In this document: positions 34,267-45,025 of the stretch, piece after piece
Layout of the letters: the number at the start of each line of letters is the position of its first letter
How positions within the stretch are numbered: position 1 is the stretch's first letter
NCBI GenBank assembly: GCA_012719035.1
Contig: JAAYBD010000004.1
Coordinates: 1-64,000 of the forward strand
DNA: 64,000 nucleotides
DNA from: Clostridiales bacterium
GTDB lineage: Bacteria; Bacillota; Clostridia; Oscillospirales; Oscillospiraceae
Reading direction: 5' to 3'
The notes under the pieces: model-generated
Told to the model about the DNA's origin: nothing
The model's database searches: none
Seen by the model: the letters and a program-made list of their open reading frames with translations, nothing else
Program-made: the position numbers and the translations under genes

Positions 34267-35004
34267 TCATCTCGCCTGACGTATCATCTCGCGGCGCAGG
34301 CGGACGATTATACGTTTTTCCAAGCGGCTTATATATGACTGGGAAATGCCCATTATATCCGCAACTTCCTTTTGCGTGTACTCCGTGGAACCGCAAAGCC
34401 CGAAGCGCATTATAATTATCATCCGTTCACGCTCGTCAAGACCGTCTACGGCGTTCATGAGCATTTTCTTATCTGCGTCCTCTTCCATCGGGCGGGAAAC
34501 CTCATCACCGTCAGTACCCAGAACATCGGAGAGCAGCAGTTCGTTTCCGTCCCAATCAGTATTAAGCGGCTCGTCCAGTGAAACTTCTGCTTTCTGAGAG
34601 CTTATTTTTCGTAGATACATCAAAATTTCATTTTCAACGCAGCGGGAAGCATAGGTAGCAAGTTTGATTTTTTTATCGGACTTGAAGGTACTTATTGCCT
34701 TGATAAGTCCAATTGTCCCTATAGAGATAAGGTCCTCCAGACCGACTCCCGTATTTTCAAACCTGCGTGCTATATAGACAACAAGGCGCAGATTGTGCTC
34801 GATGAGCGTTTGCTTTGCCAGTTCGTCCCCGTTCTCCAGAGCGTCTATTGCTTTCCGCTCCTCGGACTTCGACAAGGGCGGAGGGAGAACATCGCTGCCC
34901 CCTATATAATGCACTCCCGGAGGAAGCGCAAGACCGAGCCGATTAAGTGCGTCAAGAAACGCTATGTAGAGCTTTGCTGACAATCCAAATGACTTTTGGT
35001 TCAT
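34267..35004 (-). CDS. sigE: Sporulation sigma factor sigma-E (pro form)
   Basis: 245 residues from the ATG at 35004. The N-terminal pro-sequence (about 1-30, [20 protein letters not shown]) precedes the conserved [13 protein letters not shown]. Region 2 has [34 protein letters not shown], and region 4 has [11 protein letters not shown] and the [24 protein letters not shown]. Sigma-E directs early mother-cell transcription during endospore formation after SpoIIGA removes the pro-sequence. It lies 63 bases downstream of spoIIGA. No sigG follows: the next gene downstream is convergent sdaA. Confidence 0.96.
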   Translation of the reverse strand: MNQKSFGLSAKLYIAFLDALNRLGLALPPGVHYIGGSDVLPPPLSKSEERKAIDALENGDELAKQTLIEHNLRLVVYIARRFENTGVGLEDLISIGTIGLIKAISTFKSDKKIKLATYASRCVENEILMYLRKISSQKAEVSLDEPLNTDWDGNELLLSDVLGTDGDEVSRPMEEDADKKMLMNAVDGLDERERMIIIMRFGLCGSTEYTQKEVADIMGISQSYISRLEKRIIVRLRREMIRQAR

Positions 35005-35067
35005 TTTTATCGTTGACCTCCATTTTACGATAATCACCACTTTTACCGCAAAACAGCGGTATTTTAT

Positions 35068-35901
35068 CTAAATTACAGCAGAAAACTCGCCATCATTGCA
35101 TAGTTTAGTGGGAGCAAGTCCCACTAACGTGTTTTTATCCTCCTTTCCGTCCACCAATAATCCGTCCGGACGAAAGACGGGTAAAAGCGCTGATTTCAGA
35201 CCGACGGCAGAGTACGGCACCAGTCTGAATTTTGAACAAAGTGAATCCTCTATGCTCAATGCCTCAATAAATTCGGGAACTCCTGTTTTAAGCGCGTCTT
35301 TAAGCGCTTCGGGCAGCAGCTTGCCCGCCTCATCTATATCGGCGACCATGACGGGCAAGCCGCTTATAGGGTCATAAAGCTCGTTTCCGGTGTCTTTTAG
35401 TGCTCTGAATTCCGCGCTTCTGCCGCAGAGCGTCACTTTAACGCTGTGAAATTCACGTGAGTACCTTTTACCGAAGCGCTTGAACACACAAGTAAGAACG
35501 GAGTAGCAAGCGGCAAAGGAAAGTGTAAGTACCCTCATAGAAGCGTTTATGTACAGACCATCTCCGATACTTTTTCCTGCAAGTATCGAAGCGGCATAAA
35601 CTGCCCCTCCAAAGGCGGCGGAAACAGCAAGAAAAGCGAAAAACGGTTTTAGAATTTTGATTTCAAGACCGAATGCTATAAGGGTCATAAGAAAACCGAG
35701 AACGAGCTTTGTTACGGGAGAAGCAAGGAATTGAAACGGCTGAAGAAGCAGGAGAACGGAATACAGCGCACCGACAGCCGCTGAAACGGCGAATCGAAGA
35801 CGCTTTAGAGGAAGCGCGCAGAGTTTTGCAGTTGCAAGGACGATGAAATAGTTGATTATAAGGTTAAGAGCGAACATTTCGTCCACATATACAGTTTTCA
35901 T
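35068..35901 (-). CDS. spoIIGA: Sigma-E processing peptidase SpoIIGA
   Basis: 277 residues from the ATG at 35901 (MKTVYVDEMFALNLIINYF). Five hydrophobic helices occupy about residues 8-130. The C-terminal domain is an aspartic-protease half with the catalytic motif ALKDTGNELYDPISGLPV near residue 165. It is a septal membrane protease that activates pro-sigma-E. Its position directly ahead of sigE is the standard arrangement. I found no clear Spo0A box in the short upstream region. Confidence 0.93.
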   Translation of the reverse strand: MKTVYVDEMFALNLIINYFIVLATAKLCALPLKRLRFAVSAAVGALYSVLLLLQPFQFLASPVTKLVLGFLMTLIAFGLEIKILKPFFAFLAVSAAFGGAVYAASILAGKSIGDGLYINASMRVLTLSFAACYSVLTCVFKRFGKRYSREFHSVKVTLCGRSAEFRALKDTGNELYDPISGLPVMVADIDEAGKLLPEALKDALKTGVPEFIEALSIEDSLCSKFRLVPYSAVGLKSALLPVFRPDGLLVDGKEDKNTLVGLAPTKLCNDGEFSAVI

Positions 35902-35959
35902 ATCAGCAGTATATGACGCGGGAGATAAAAAACGCGTTGCTTTAGGTCGGACAAATATA

Positions 35960-35991
35960 AAAAACCGCAAGCTGAAAGCCTGCGGTTTTTT
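35960..35991. terminator. Terminator between glgP and spoIIGA
   Basis: AAAAACCGCA (35960-35969) pairs with TGCGGTTTTT (35981-35990). It ends the glycogen operon on the minus strand, where T's follow the stem. The sporulation pair therefore needs its own promoter in the following 60 bases. Confidence 0.75.
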
Positions 35992-36009
35992 CAGACTGAG
36001 GTTAATTAA

Positions 36010-38406
36010 TCAGATTCCCCAGATGTTTTTAGCGTATTCATATACTGCGCGGTCGGCGGCGAAACATCCGCTTCGGGCTATGTTGCGGAGCGAAACTGCC
36101 GAACGCCTTTCCCTGTCGGACATGAGCCCGTAGAGTTTATCATGAGTCCCGGCATAGCTGTCAAAATCGGCAAGAAGCATATAATCATCGCCGCCATATA
36201 CCAGCTTTGAAACAAGGTCTGAATAACTCTCTCCATTGCGGAAGCCGCGGCTGATGCGGTTGAGGGCGCGTCGGACTTTATCATTGGTGCCGTATATTTT
36301 TGCGGGGTCATAGCCGCCCTTTTTAAGCGCGTCTATCTCGTCTGCGCGCAGCCCGAAAAGAAACATATTTTCATTGCCGAGTCTCCCGTACATTTCAACG
36401 TTTGCCCCGTCAAGAGTGCCGATGGTGACTGCACCGTTCATCATAAGCTTCATGTTGCCCGTTCCGCTTGCTTCCTTGCCCGCGGTTGAGATCTGCTCGG
36501 ATATCTGTGCCGCCGGCATCAGCTTTTCAGCAACGGAAACACGGTAGTTTTCAAGAAAAACCACCTGAAGCTTTCCCTTGCACAAGGGATCGGAGTTAAC
36601 ATCATCGGATATAGAACATAGCAAGCTTATTATGCGCTTCGCTGTTTTGTAGCTGCTTGCCGCTTTTGCCCCGAAGATGAAGCATCGGGGTGTAAATTCC
36701 TCATTCGGATTATCGTGTATGCGCATCTGAAGATTCGTTATAAGCATGGCGCAGAGAAGCTGCCTTTTATATTCATGCAAACGCTTGACCTGTACATCGA
36801 ACACAGCGTCAGTGTTAAGGATGATACCGCTTTCGTCTTTTACGTATTCTGCAAGCCTCTGCTTGTTATGAAGCTTGATTTCCTCCAGTTCGCGGAGAAC
36901 AGAGCCGTTTTCTGCATATTTTTCAAGTTCGGAAAGCAGTTCCGGCTGAAGCAGATAATCATCACTTCCAAGAAGCTTTACTATGAGACTGTGCAGCTCG
37001 GGATTGATCTGAGAAAGCCAGCGTCTGTGGTCGATTCCATTTGTGACGCTGTAAAATTTTTCAGGCTGATGCGAGTGTATGTCGCGGAAAAGTTCGCGCT
37101 TTAAGATTTCGCTATGCATTGCGGAAACACCGTTTACCTTATAGCAGACGGCAAGACAGATGTTTGCCATATGCACCTTTCCGCCCTCTATGATGAGATT
37201 TCGTAAAATAGCATCCTCGCTGCCGGAAAAGCTCTTTTCAAGATAGCGCCGGTAGCGCGTATCAAGCTCGCGTATTATCTGCCAGATGCGCGGAAGCTGA
37301 GCCTCGATAAGCTCCTGAGGCCAGCATTCCAAAGCCTCTGACATCACCGTATGGTTGGTATAAGCGACACATTCGGAAACTATTTTGAAAGCCTCATCCC
37401 AGCCAAGACCGTCCTCGTCCATGAAAATACGCATAAGCTCGGGTATTATCATTGTCGGATGAGTGTCGTTGATTTGAAATACATGATGTTCGGCAAAGCT
37501 GCGTACATCACCGTATTTTTCTCTGTGCTTTTTTACAACGGACTGTGCAGTTGCAGAGACAAAGAAGTACTGCTGCTTTATGCGGAGGATCTTTCCCTCT
37601 GTGTGTTCATCGGCGGGGTACAGCACCTTTGTGATGACTTCCGCCAAAGTTCGCTGCTCCATGGATTTTACATATTCTCCGCCGGAGAAAAGACGCATAT
37701 CGAGAGATTTTGGAGACTTTGCGTCCCATAGCCTAAGCGTGTTAACACGATCTGACTTATATCCGGTTATCAGCATATCACGCGGAACAGCAAGAACGGA
37801 TGTGTAGTCCTTGACAGTCGCTATGCATTTTCCCTCGCTGTCCCAGCATTCTTCAACTTTTCCGCCGAAACGGATCTCTACGGAGTCCTCATAGCGGGGA
37901 ACAAGCCAGCTGTCGGCAGCTATGGTCCAGTTGTCGGCAAGTTCGACCTGCTCGAAGTCGATAAGCTTTTGGCGGAACATCCCCAGTTCATAGCAAAGAG
38001 AATAGCCGGTAGCGGGGAGGTCGAGTGTTGCCATGCTGTCCATATAACAGGCTGCAAGGCGCCCGAGCCCCCCATTTCCCAGACCTGCATCCGGCTCCGC
38101 TTCAAAAATGTCCGAAGGCTCAAGCCCCATTTCGCGCAGGGCGTCGCTAAGCTCTTCAAGTATACCGAGATTATAAGCATTCTTGGCGAGTGAACGCCCC
38201 ATAAGAAACTCCATGGATAGATAGTGGAGCTGCCTTTCGTCGTGTTTATTGCCTTTTACGAGATTACGCGATGTCATTTCACGAAGAAGCATCGCGCAGG
38301 CGCAGAAAATTTCTGAAGGACTTGCTTCATGTGCCTTTTTTCCAAAATGCGCTTCGAGCTTATCCTCAATTTCCGTTTTTAGCCCATCTTTTCCACTTCG
38401 GGTCAT
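36010..38406 (-). CDS. glgP: Glycogen/starch phosphorylase
   Basis: 798 residues, full GT35 length. The N-terminal region has HYLSMEFLMGRSLAKNAYNL and the active-site segments NGGLGRLAACYMDS and DTHPTM. The PLP site is EASGTGNMKLMMNGA with its lysine near residue 640. It releases glucose-1-phosphate from glycogen. It is the last gene of the glgB-glgC-glgD-glgA-glgP operon, so synthesis and breakdown enzymes are made together. GGAAAGGAAA precedes the ATG. Confidence 0.97.
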   Translation of the reverse strand: MTRSGKDGLKTEIEDKLEAHFGKKAHEASPSEIFCACAMLLREMTSRNLVKGNKHDERQLHYLSMEFLMGRSLAKNAYNLGILEELSDALREMGLEPSDIFEAEPDAGLGNGGLGRLAACYMDSMATLDLPATGYSLCYELGMFRQKLIDFEQVELADNWTIAADSWLVPRYEDSVEIRFGGKVEECWDSEGKCIATVKDYTSVLAVPRDMLITGYKSDRVNTLRLWDAKSPKSLDMRLFSGGEYVKSMEQRTLAEVITKVLYPADEHTEGKILRIKQQYFFVSATAQSVVKKHREKYGDVRSFAEHHVFQINDTHPTMIIPELMRIFMDEDGLGWDEAFKIVSECVAYTNHTVMSEALECWPQELIEAQLPRIWQIIRELDTRYRRYLEKSFSGSEDAILRNLIIEGGKVHMANICLAVCYKVNGVSAMHSEILKRELFRDIHSHQPEKFYSVTNGIDHRRWLSQINPELHSLIVKLLGSDDYLLQPELLSELEKYAENGSVLRELEEIKLHNKQRLAEYVKDESGIILNTDAVFDVQVKRLHEYKRQLLCAMLITNLQMRIHDNPNEEFTPRCFIFGAKAASSYKTAKRIISLLCSISDDVNSDPLCKGKLQVVFLENYRVSVAEKLMPAAQISEQISTAGKEASGTGNMKLMMNGAVTIGTLDGANVEMYGRLGNENMFLFGLRADEIDALKKGGYDPAKIYGTNDKVRRALNRISRGFRNGESYSDLVSKLVYGGDDYMLLADFDSYAGTHDKLYGLMSDRERRSAVSLRNIARSGCFAADRAVYEYAKNIWGI

Positions 38407-38434
38407 ACTCGTTTCCTTTCCCTGTCGGTTTTAA

Positions 38435-39853
38435 TTATATCATAAGCGCTTTATATATGTTTATATACTCTTTGGCAGAATGGTTCCACGATAAATCCTC
38501 GGTCATTCCTCTACACATCAAATTCCACCACTCATCTTTGCTCTGCCAGATGTCTATCGCATAGTCTATTGCTCCCAGCATAGCGTCTGCGGAGTAGTCA
38601 TAAAACGTGAAACCGTTTGAGTTTTCGGCAGGATACGGACGCACAGTGTCCCTCAGACCGCCAACGGCGCGAACGATAGGAACCGTGCCGTAGCGCATTG
38701 CAATCATCTGAGTCAACCCGCAAGGTTCGCTGCGTGAAGGCATCAGCATAATGTCGGCTCCGGCATAAAGCTTTGAGGCGCGTTTTTCGGAATACATGAT
38801 ATTCGCGGAGACCCTGCCTTTGTACCTTGCTTCTGCATCGCGGAAGAAATTCTCGTAAATCCCATCGCCTGTTCCGAGGATAACAAGCCGTGCGCCCTTT
38901 GATACGATTCTATCCAAGGCATCGCTTACGAGGTCAAAGCCCTTGTGTCCGACAAGCCTTGAAACACAGGCGATTATAGGACTGTATTCATCTTCGTCCA
39001 GACCGATTTCGCGGCAAAGGTCTTTCCTGCATTCTTTTTTTCCATCCGGAGAGTGAGGACCATATTGTTCAATAATGGTGCCGTCTGTCATCGGATTGAA
39101 GCGCCCTGTGTCAAGACCGTTCACAATGCCTGTGAGTTTAAAAGAATTATACTCTATTACCTTGTGAAGCCCGCAGGCAAAATAGGGGTCGCGAAGCTCA
39201 AAGGCATAGGAGGGGCTGACGGTAGTAATATGGTCTGCCTTTAAGATAGCTCCCTTCATAAGGTTTAAATCATCATCATAGCGGATTTCCCCGCTGTCAT
39301 ACAGCTCATTGGGAAGACCGAAGACATCATCTAAGGTTTCTTTGCCGAAGCGCCCCTGATATTCTATGTTGTGGATGGTAAAAACGGTTTTTATGCTGCC
39401 GTAGAACTCTGCTGGCTCCTGCCTTAGATAAATTGGGATCAGCGCCGTTTGCCAGTCGTTGCAATTTATTATATCGGGTTTCCAGCCTATAAGCGGCAGG
39501 ATTTCCGCCACCGCCTTTGAAAAAAATCCAAAGCGCTCGCCGTCATCGTAACAGCCGTAGACGCTTTCGCGCTTGAAGTAATATTCGTTATCAATGAAAT
39601 AGTATATAACGCCCTCATGTTCAAGACTGAACAAACCGCAATACTGCTTTCGCCAAGCAAGATGAACGTAAGTATAAAAAAGAAAATTCATCTGCGAGCG
39701 CCATTTTTCCGAGATAGCGCTGTAAAGCGGGAGGATAACGCGGGTGTCTGTTCCCTCTGAGCACAGGGTTTTGGGAAGCGAACCCGCAACATCGGCAAGA
39801 CCGCCTGTTTTGACGAAAGGTGCGGACTCACTGACAGCGTAGAGTATATTCAT
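38435..39853 (-). CDS. glgA: Glycogen synthase (ADP-glucose)
   Basis: 472 residues of the GT5 family. The ADP-glucose motif is FVKTGGLADVAGSLPKTL (residues about 13-30). The C-terminal half has the nucleotide-sugar site PSRSEPCGLTQMIAMRYGTVPIVR near 375. It extends alpha-1,4-glucan chains from ADP-glucose made by GlgC/GlgD. It lies between glgD and glgP. Confidence 0.96.
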   Translation of the reverse strand: MNILYAVSESAPFVKTGGLADVAGSLPKTLCSEGTDTRVILPLYSAISEKWRSQMNFLFYTYVHLAWRKQYCGLFSLEHEGVIYYFIDNEYYFKRESVYGCYDDGERFGFFSKAVAEILPLIGWKPDIINCNDWQTALIPIYLRQEPAEFYGSIKTVFTIHNIEYQGRFGKETLDDVFGLPNELYDSGEIRYDDDLNLMKGAILKADHITTVSPSYAFELRDPYFACGLHKVIEYNSFKLTGIVNGLDTGRFNPMTDGTIIEQYGPHSPDGKKECRKDLCREIGLDEDEYSPIIACVSRLVGHKGFDLVSDALDRIVSKGARLVILGTGDGIYENFFRDAEARYKGRVSANIMYSEKRASKLYAGADIMLMPSRSEPCGLTQMIAMRYGTVPIVRAVGGLRDTVRPYPAENSNGFTFYDYSADAMLGAIDYAIDIWQSKDEWWNLMCRGMTEDLSWNHSAKEYINIYKALMI

Positions 39854-39893
39854 GCTTAACCCCCTTGGGATTTTTACTTTTTCTTCATTAAAC

Positions 39894-41012
39894 CTATACT
39901 GTCTTTCCTTTAGGCACTGTTATCGGAAGCGCATTGCTTCCTGACAACACAAGATTATCGGAAAAGACAACGTACTTATCAGATATGACATAGCTTAGCT
40001 CTGTATTTTCGCCGATTACCGTATCCTGCATTATAACACAGTTTTTGAGTTTCGCACCTTTTTTGACCCGCACTCCGCGAAATAGTACGCAGTTCATCAG
40101 CTCGCCCTCAATGTAGCAGCCGTCGGCCACAAGGGAGTTTGTTGCGGAAGCATTTTCACCGTAATATGTGGAAACAGAGCTGCGCCCTCTTGTGTATACC
40201 GGGTTGTCATCGGGAAAAAGATCCCTTCGGCAGGAATATTTGAGCATATCCATATTGGCGTTAAAATAGTCCGAGACTGAACATATATGGGCAGTATAGC
40301 CCTTGTGAATATAAAGACCGATTTTGCCGCCGCATTTCAAATAGTGTGCAAGAGCGTCCCGATGGAAGTGAAATTTTCCGTTTGCGCGGCACCAGTCGAT
40401 CAGCTCAAGAAGCAGCGGCTTACGGATTATGTAAACCTCGAGTGAAGACAATGCCTTTCTATGATCCGAACCGGGGAAGAGCATACGTTTTGAGGTTATC
40501 GGGGTATCCGGAACAAATCTTATTCTTGTACCGCTGTTGCAGAATGATTTTTCTGTGCAGATCGCCGTGATCTCGCATCCGGATGTTAGATGTGCGTCGA
40601 AAACTTCCTTGAGGTCGATATTGACCGCAAGATCTCCCCGAAAGAGCACGACATGGTTTTGCTTTATATTGCGGATATAGGAACGAACAGAAGAGAGCGC
40701 CTCCATGCATCCTTTGTACTCGCCTAAGTCGCTGTCGTGCATGCCGAAGGGAGGAAGAAGGGAAAGACCGCCGCTCAATTGGCTGAGGTCCCAGTCTTTG
40801 CCGCTGCCGAGATGGTCAAGAAGTGACTGATAGTCGCGCTGCATTATGACGCCGACATCGCGGACGCCCGCGTTGGCCATGGACGAGAGAGCAAAATCTA
40901 TCAGCCTGTATCTGGAGCAGAAGGGAAGGGAAGCGCCGGTTCGTTGAGTAACAAGCTCGCCAAGCGCAGGGTGGGAGTGATATGCGTATACTATTCCATG
41001 TAAATCCGGCAT
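39894..41012 (-). CDS. glgD: Glucose-1-phosphate adenylyltransferase subunit GlgD
   Basis: 372 residues, homologous to GlgC. The N-terminal nucleotide loop has lost the GGxGxRL signature (it reads HPALGELVTQRTGASLPF), which marks the GlgD regulatory subunit of Firmicutes. It retains YRLIDFALSSMANAGV and a left-handed beta-helix C-terminus. It probably tunes GlgC within a heteromer. Its ATG overlaps the glgC stop by one base (TAATG). Confidence 0.93.
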   Translation of the reverse strand: MPDLHGIVYAYHSHPALGELVTQRTGASLPFCSRYRLIDFALSSMANAGVRDVGVIMQRDYQSLLDHLGSGKDWDLSQLSGGLSLLPPFGMHDSDLGEYKGCMEALSSVRSYIRNIKQNHVVLFRGDLAVNIDLKEVFDAHLTSGCEITAICTEKSFCNSGTRIRFVPDTPITSKRMLFPGSDHRKALSSLEVYIIRKPLLLELIDWCRANGKFHFHRDALAHYLKCGGKIGLYIHKGYTAHICSVSDYFNANMDMLKYSCRRDLFPDDNPVYTRGRSSVSTYYGENASATNSLVADGCYIEGELMNCVLFRGVRVKKGAKLKNCVIMQDTVIGENTELSYVISDKYVVFSDNLVLSGSNALPITVPKGKTV

Positions 41013-42208
41013 TACTTGTTCTCCTTCTTTGCATAAATGATTGTACCCGCTTCGATATGGGAATTTGCTTCAATGATTGAATCAGGTCCGCAGGTAGTGA
41101 TTTTTATTTCGCTTTGCCCGTTGGGGGGTGTTCCGATAATAGCTTTTTCACCGATTTTTACGTTTTCTCCAATGATGGAATATTCTATATGAGCACCATT
41201 TCCGATTTTGCAGCCGGGCATAAGAATGCTGTAGTTGACAATCGCGTCTTCGCCAACTGTAACGCCGTTGCTCAAAATAGAATTGCTGATTTTACCTCTG
41301 ATATCACATCCCTCTGTTATTATACTGTGGTGGATCTCCGATTTTTCACCTATATAGTGCGGAGGTTTAATAGGACTTCTGCTTCTTATCGGCCATGTAC
41401 GGTCGTAAAGGTCGATAAGGGAGGGCGAGAGCATATCTATGTTCGATTCCCAAAGGCTGTCTATTGTTCCTACATCTCGCCAATAACCCTCAAAAGCATA
41501 AGCCCAGAGCTTTTCGCCGTTTTTGAGCATTGCGGGGATGATGTTTTTTCCAAAGTCCTTTTCCGAAAGCAGATCCTTTTCGTCTTCAATGAGGTATTTT
41601 TTGAGTTTTTTCCATTTAAAGATATAGATGCCCATTGAGGCAAGGTCGCTTTCGGGCGTTTTCGGCTTCTCGGTGAATTTGCAGATAAACCCGTTTTCGT
41701 CCGTACCCATTATCCCGAAGCGTGAGGCATCCTCAAGCGGTACCTGTATGACGGCGATAGAACAATCCGCGTCATGCGATTTGTGCTGCTCAAGCATGTC
41801 GGAGTAGTCCATTTTATATATATGGTCACCGCTGAGAATAAGCACATATTCAGGCTCCCACATATCTACAAAACCCATGTTCTGGTAAATAGCGTTTGCT
41901 GTGCCGGAGAACCATTCTCCCTTTGCCCCTGCGATCTGGTATGGGGGAAGAATATAAACTCCGCCGCGCTGCACATCCAGATCCCAAGGCTGGCCGCTTC
42001 CGATATAGCTGTTGAGCTGCAAAGGCTGATACTGGGTCAGCACACCGACAACATCGATTCCGGAATTTGCACAGTTGCTCAGGGGAAAATCGATTATGCG
42101 GTATTTACCTCCGAAGGGCATTATCGGTTTTGCAGCCCTACTCGTCAGAGCATAGAGCCTTGAGCCTTGTCCGCCTGCCAGAAGCATTGCGATGCACTCT
42201 TTTTTCAT
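41012..42208 (-). CDS. glgC: Glucose-1-phosphate adenylyltransferase, catalytic subunit GlgC
   Basis: 398 residues from the ATG at 42208, with GGAGG eight bases upstream. The catalytic loop [35 protein letters not shown] is intact (residues about 6-40). Downstream are [10 protein letters not shown] and [12 protein letters not shown]. The C-terminal third is a left-handed beta-helix. It makes ADP-glucose, the committed step of glycogen synthesis. Confidence 0.96.
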   Translation of the reverse strand: MKKECIAMLLAGGQGSRLYALTSRAAKPIMPFGGKYRIIDFPLSNCANSGIDVVGVLTQYQPLQLNSYIGSGQPWDLDVQRGGVYILPPYQIAGAKGEWFSGTANAIYQNMGFVDMWEPEYVLILSGDHIYKMDYSDMLEQHKSHDADCSIAVIQVPLEDASRFGIMGTDENGFICKFTEKPKTPESDLASMGIYIFKWKKLKKYLIEDEKDLLSEKDFGKNIIPAMLKNGEKLWAYAFEGYWRDVGTIDSLWESNIDMLSPSLIDLYDRTWPIRSRSPIKPPHYIGEKSEIHHSIITEGCDIRGKISNSILSNGVTVGEDAIVNYSILMPGCKIGNGAHIEYSIIGENVKIGEKAIIGTPPNGQSEIKITTCGPDSIIEANSHIEAGTIIYAKKENK

Positions 42209-42236
42209 GAGCCGAACCTCCAATCTCGTCTTCTGA

Positions 42237-44177
42237 TTAGGTTTTTTTGCCGTTTGGCTTTTTTTGCGGCTTATCGCTTGAACACGAGGGACGTGGGGAC
42301 GTACTCCGCGTTCTTCTCATAAATACTGCTGTAAGTGGGGGGATATTCATGGTAATTGAATAATTTTGTCCATGAAATGGGATTTTCTCAACATTGAAAG
42401 CTTCGCTTTCGGTGAGAGCGCCGCTTCCTCCAAAGCGGGGCTCGTCCGTTGACAGGAGAATTTTATAACTGCCTGTGCCCGTAACCCCGAGGCGGAAATC
42501 ATTGACCGAAATGCCCGAAAAATTACAGATGAAAATCAGCTCCCGGCCGGAGCGGTCCTTCCGTACAAAAGCGATTATGTTCTTTTCGCGCTCATCGGGA
42601 CAGAGCCATTTAAAACCCTCTGCTGCAAAGTCTATATGCCAAAGAGGTTTGTTTGACTTATAGAACTTGTTGCTCTCTGCAAAATATGTGTGCAGAGCGG
42701 CATTTTCCGCGTTTTCAAGAAGCTCCCACGGAAGCTCAGATGAATAATCCCATTCGCTCAGCTGTCCAAGCTCCGCACCCATGAACAGAAGTTTTTTGCC
42801 CGGATGGGCAAGCATATACGCCCAAAATGCCCGAACGCCTGCAAATTTTTGCTCAATAGTTCCGGGCGCCTTACCCATCAGCGAGCCTTTCATATGAACT
42901 ACTTCGTCATGGGAGAGCGGCAGGATAAAGTTTTCGGAAAAGGCGTACATGAGTGAGAATGTCAGATCGCTGTGATGATCCGCTCGGAAATATGGGTCTG
43001 TTTTAAGATAGCGCAAAGTGTCATTCATCCAGCCCATGTTCCACTTTAGGTTAAAACCCAAGCCTTCGGCAGATGTTGGAGCTGTGACAAGCGGCCATGC
43101 GGTGCTTTCTTCCGCAACCATTAATACGCTGTCGTCATAGGCAAAGCAGACCTCATTGAGCTGTTTCAAAAACTCGACTGCATGGAAGTTTTCCTTTCCT
43201 CCGTACTTATTCGGTTTCCATTTTCCGTCCTGCCTGTCATAGTCGAGGTAGAGCATGGAAGCAACGGCATCAACGCGCAGACCGTCTATATGATATTTTT
43301 CGAGCCAAAATAGGGCAGAGGAAATTAGAAAGCTCCTTACCTCGCCTTTGGAGAAGTCAAAAATACGTGTCCCCCAGCTCGGATGCTCCGCCATCTCGGG
43401 ATCAGAATCCTCATAGAGCCTGCTCCCGTCGAACTCTACCAGTCCCTGAGGGTCTTTTGGAAAGTGTGCCGGAACCCAGTCCATTATCACTCCTATGCCT
43501 GCTTTATGGCATGCGTCTACGAAATACATGAGGTCATGCGGAGTTCCAAATCTTGAGCTTGGCGCAAAGTAGCCCGTACACTGATAGCCCCATGAACCAT
43601 CATATGGAAACTCCGTCAAGGGCATGAGTTCGATATGAGTAAATCCTAAAGCCTTTACATAAGGGATAAGCTCTTCTGTCGCTTCGCGATAGGTGAGAAA
43701 AGCGCCATTTTCACCGCGCTTCCATGAACCTAAATGCACTTCATAAATATTCAGAGGATTGCTGTATACCTTATGGTTTCGGCGATGAGCGAACCATTTT
43801 TCGTCCCCCCATACGTAGCCGTCGGGATTAGAAAGAAGCGAGGCATTAGCTGGTCTAAGTTCTGAAAAAAAGCCATAGGGATCGGCTTTCCAGAGCATTT
43901 GCCCGTCTCTTGCGTTTATTACATATTTGTACGGCTGCATTTCTTCGATGTTATTTATCTCAGCTTCCCAGATACCGCCGCTGAGATATGACATTGGATT
44001 TGCCTTTGGGTCCCAGCCGTTGAAAGCACCGGCTACAAAGACGCTTACGGCATTCGGCGCCCAGACGCGGAAAACAGCTCCTTTATCCGTCATATGAGCG
44101 CCGAGAAAATCTTCGGCATGGGTGCATTTTCCGCTTGTAAAGCTGTCTAAAAAAGCTTCTGTATGACTGTTTGTCAT
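42237..44177 (-). CDS. glgB: 1,4-alpha-glucan branching enzyme
   Basis: 646 residues. An N-terminal CBM48 domain ([21 protein letters not shown], near residues 34-54) precedes a GH13 barrel. The barrel carries the catalytic aspartate in [12 protein letters not shown], the acid in [10 protein letters not shown] and the stabiliser region [14 protein letters not shown]. It introduces alpha-1,6 branches. It is the first gene of the operon. The C-terminal tail is basic and Ser/Pro-rich, with no obvious function. Confidence 0.96.
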   Translation of the reverse strand: MTNSHTEAFLDSFTSGKCTHAEDFLGAHMTDKGAVFRVWAPNAVSVFVAGAFNGWDPKANPMSYLSGGIWEAEINNIEEMQPYKYVINARDGQMLWKADPYGFFSELRPANASLLSNPDGYVWGDEKWFAHRRNHKVYSNPLNIYEVHLGSWKRGENGAFLTYREATEELIPYVKALGFTHIELMPLTEFPYDGSWGYQCTGYFAPSSRFGTPHDLMYFVDACHKAGIGVIMDWVPAHFPKDPQGLVEFDGSRLYEDSDPEMAEHPSWGTRIFDFSKGEVRSFLISSALFWLEKYHIDGLRVDAVASMLYLDYDRQDGKWKPNKYGGKENFHAVEFLKQLNEVCFAYDDSVLMVAEESTAWPLVTAPTSAEGLGFNLKWNMGWMNDTLRYLKTDPYFRADHHSDLTFSLMYAFSENFILPLSHDEVVHMKGSLMGKAPGTIEQKFAGVRAFWAYMLAHPGKKLLFMGAELGQLSEWDYSSELPWELLENAENAALHTYFAESNKFYKSNKPLWHIDFAAEGFKWLCPDEREKNIIAFVRKDRSGRELIFICNFSGISVNDFRLGVTGTGSYKILLSTDEPRFGGSGALTESEAFNVEKIPFHGQNYSITMNIPPLTAVFMRRTRSTSPRPSCSSDKPQKKPNGKKT

Positions 44178-44277
44178 TAGAGTATCACAACCTTCGCTAA
44201 AGTGTTTCAGGCAGCTTCCGCCGTTCTGCCTGTTTGTTCAAGGACAGGTGGGACGCGGCTTTATAAATTGGTTTTGC

Positions 44278-44312
44278 GTATTATAAAACAGCGGGAGTAT
44301 AACTCCCGCTGT
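44278..44312 (-). terminator. Terminator of pth
   Basis: ACAGCGGGAG (44288-44297) pairs with CTCCCGCTGT (44303-44312). On the minus strand TTTTATAA follows. The stem abuts the pth stop codon. Confidence 0.8.
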
Positions 44313-44908
44313 CAGTTGAATATATTCATGGCTCTTTCCATACCATCGCTAATGATAACAGAAACAGCTTTCGCAGCTTTTTCACACGTCTCCGCAATAG
44401 TATCTGCGTCTTTGCCGCAGAATCTCCCCAAAACCCAGTTAATGATATCTTCTTCGCTTGCGTTTGAGGGCGGTGCGCCGACTCCGACTTTTATGCGCGG
44501 AAAGTTGTCGGTTCCCAATGCGGAAATAATGCTTTTCAGCCCGTTATGTCCGCCGCTTGAGCCTTTTGCCCGTATACGGATTTTTCCGACGGGAAGCGAA
44601 ATATCGTCGCCAATGACAATAACGCGCTCTGCGGGAACTTTGTAGTACGCCGCGGCGGGAGCAACGGCGTTACCTGATAAATTCATATAAGTCTGAGGCT
44701 TCATAAGTAAGATTTTTTCGCCGTTAATGGTAATGATTGAAGTCAAAGCATTGAAACGCAGCTTGTTTATTTTTATGTTCTCGGTCTTTTCCAGAGCATC
44801 GGCCGCCATGAAGCCTACGTTATGACGGGTAGAGCTGTATTTCGGTCCGGGGTTTCCAAGAAATACGACCAGCCATTCTACGCCGCCGCTTTTATTTTTA
44901 AAAAACAT
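44312..44908 (-). CDS. pth: Peptidyl-tRNA hydrolase
   Basis: 198 residues from the ATG at 44908. Conserved motifs are FLGNPGPKYSSTRHNVGFMAAD near residue 15 (with the catalytic histidine in RHNVG), KPQTYMNLSG near 75, and RAKGSSGGHNGLKSI near 120. It hydrolyses peptidyl-tRNAs that drop off ribosomes. AAAGGA lies 11 bases before the start. The gene follows prs on the same strand by about 120 bases, so the two may share a transcript, as in many Firmicutes. Confidence 0.95.
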   Translation of the reverse strand: MFFKNKSGGVEWLVVFLGNPGPKYSSTRHNVGFMAADALEKTENIKINKLRFNALTSIITINGEKILLMKPQTYMNLSGNAVAPAAAYYKVPAERVIVIGDDISLPVGKIRIRAKGSSGGHNGLKSIISALGTDNFPRIKVGVGAPPSNASEEDIINWVLGRFCGKDADTIAETCEKAAKAVSVIISDGMERAMNIFN

Positions 44909-45025
44909 AACAGCAAAATCCTTTCGCCGTCTATACGATGCAAAAAAATCGCAGAAACGGCATACCGAACTGAACAAAGCTTATTCAGCCAGTATTACAG
45001 AGTCTAACTCAGATGAGATAAATTA

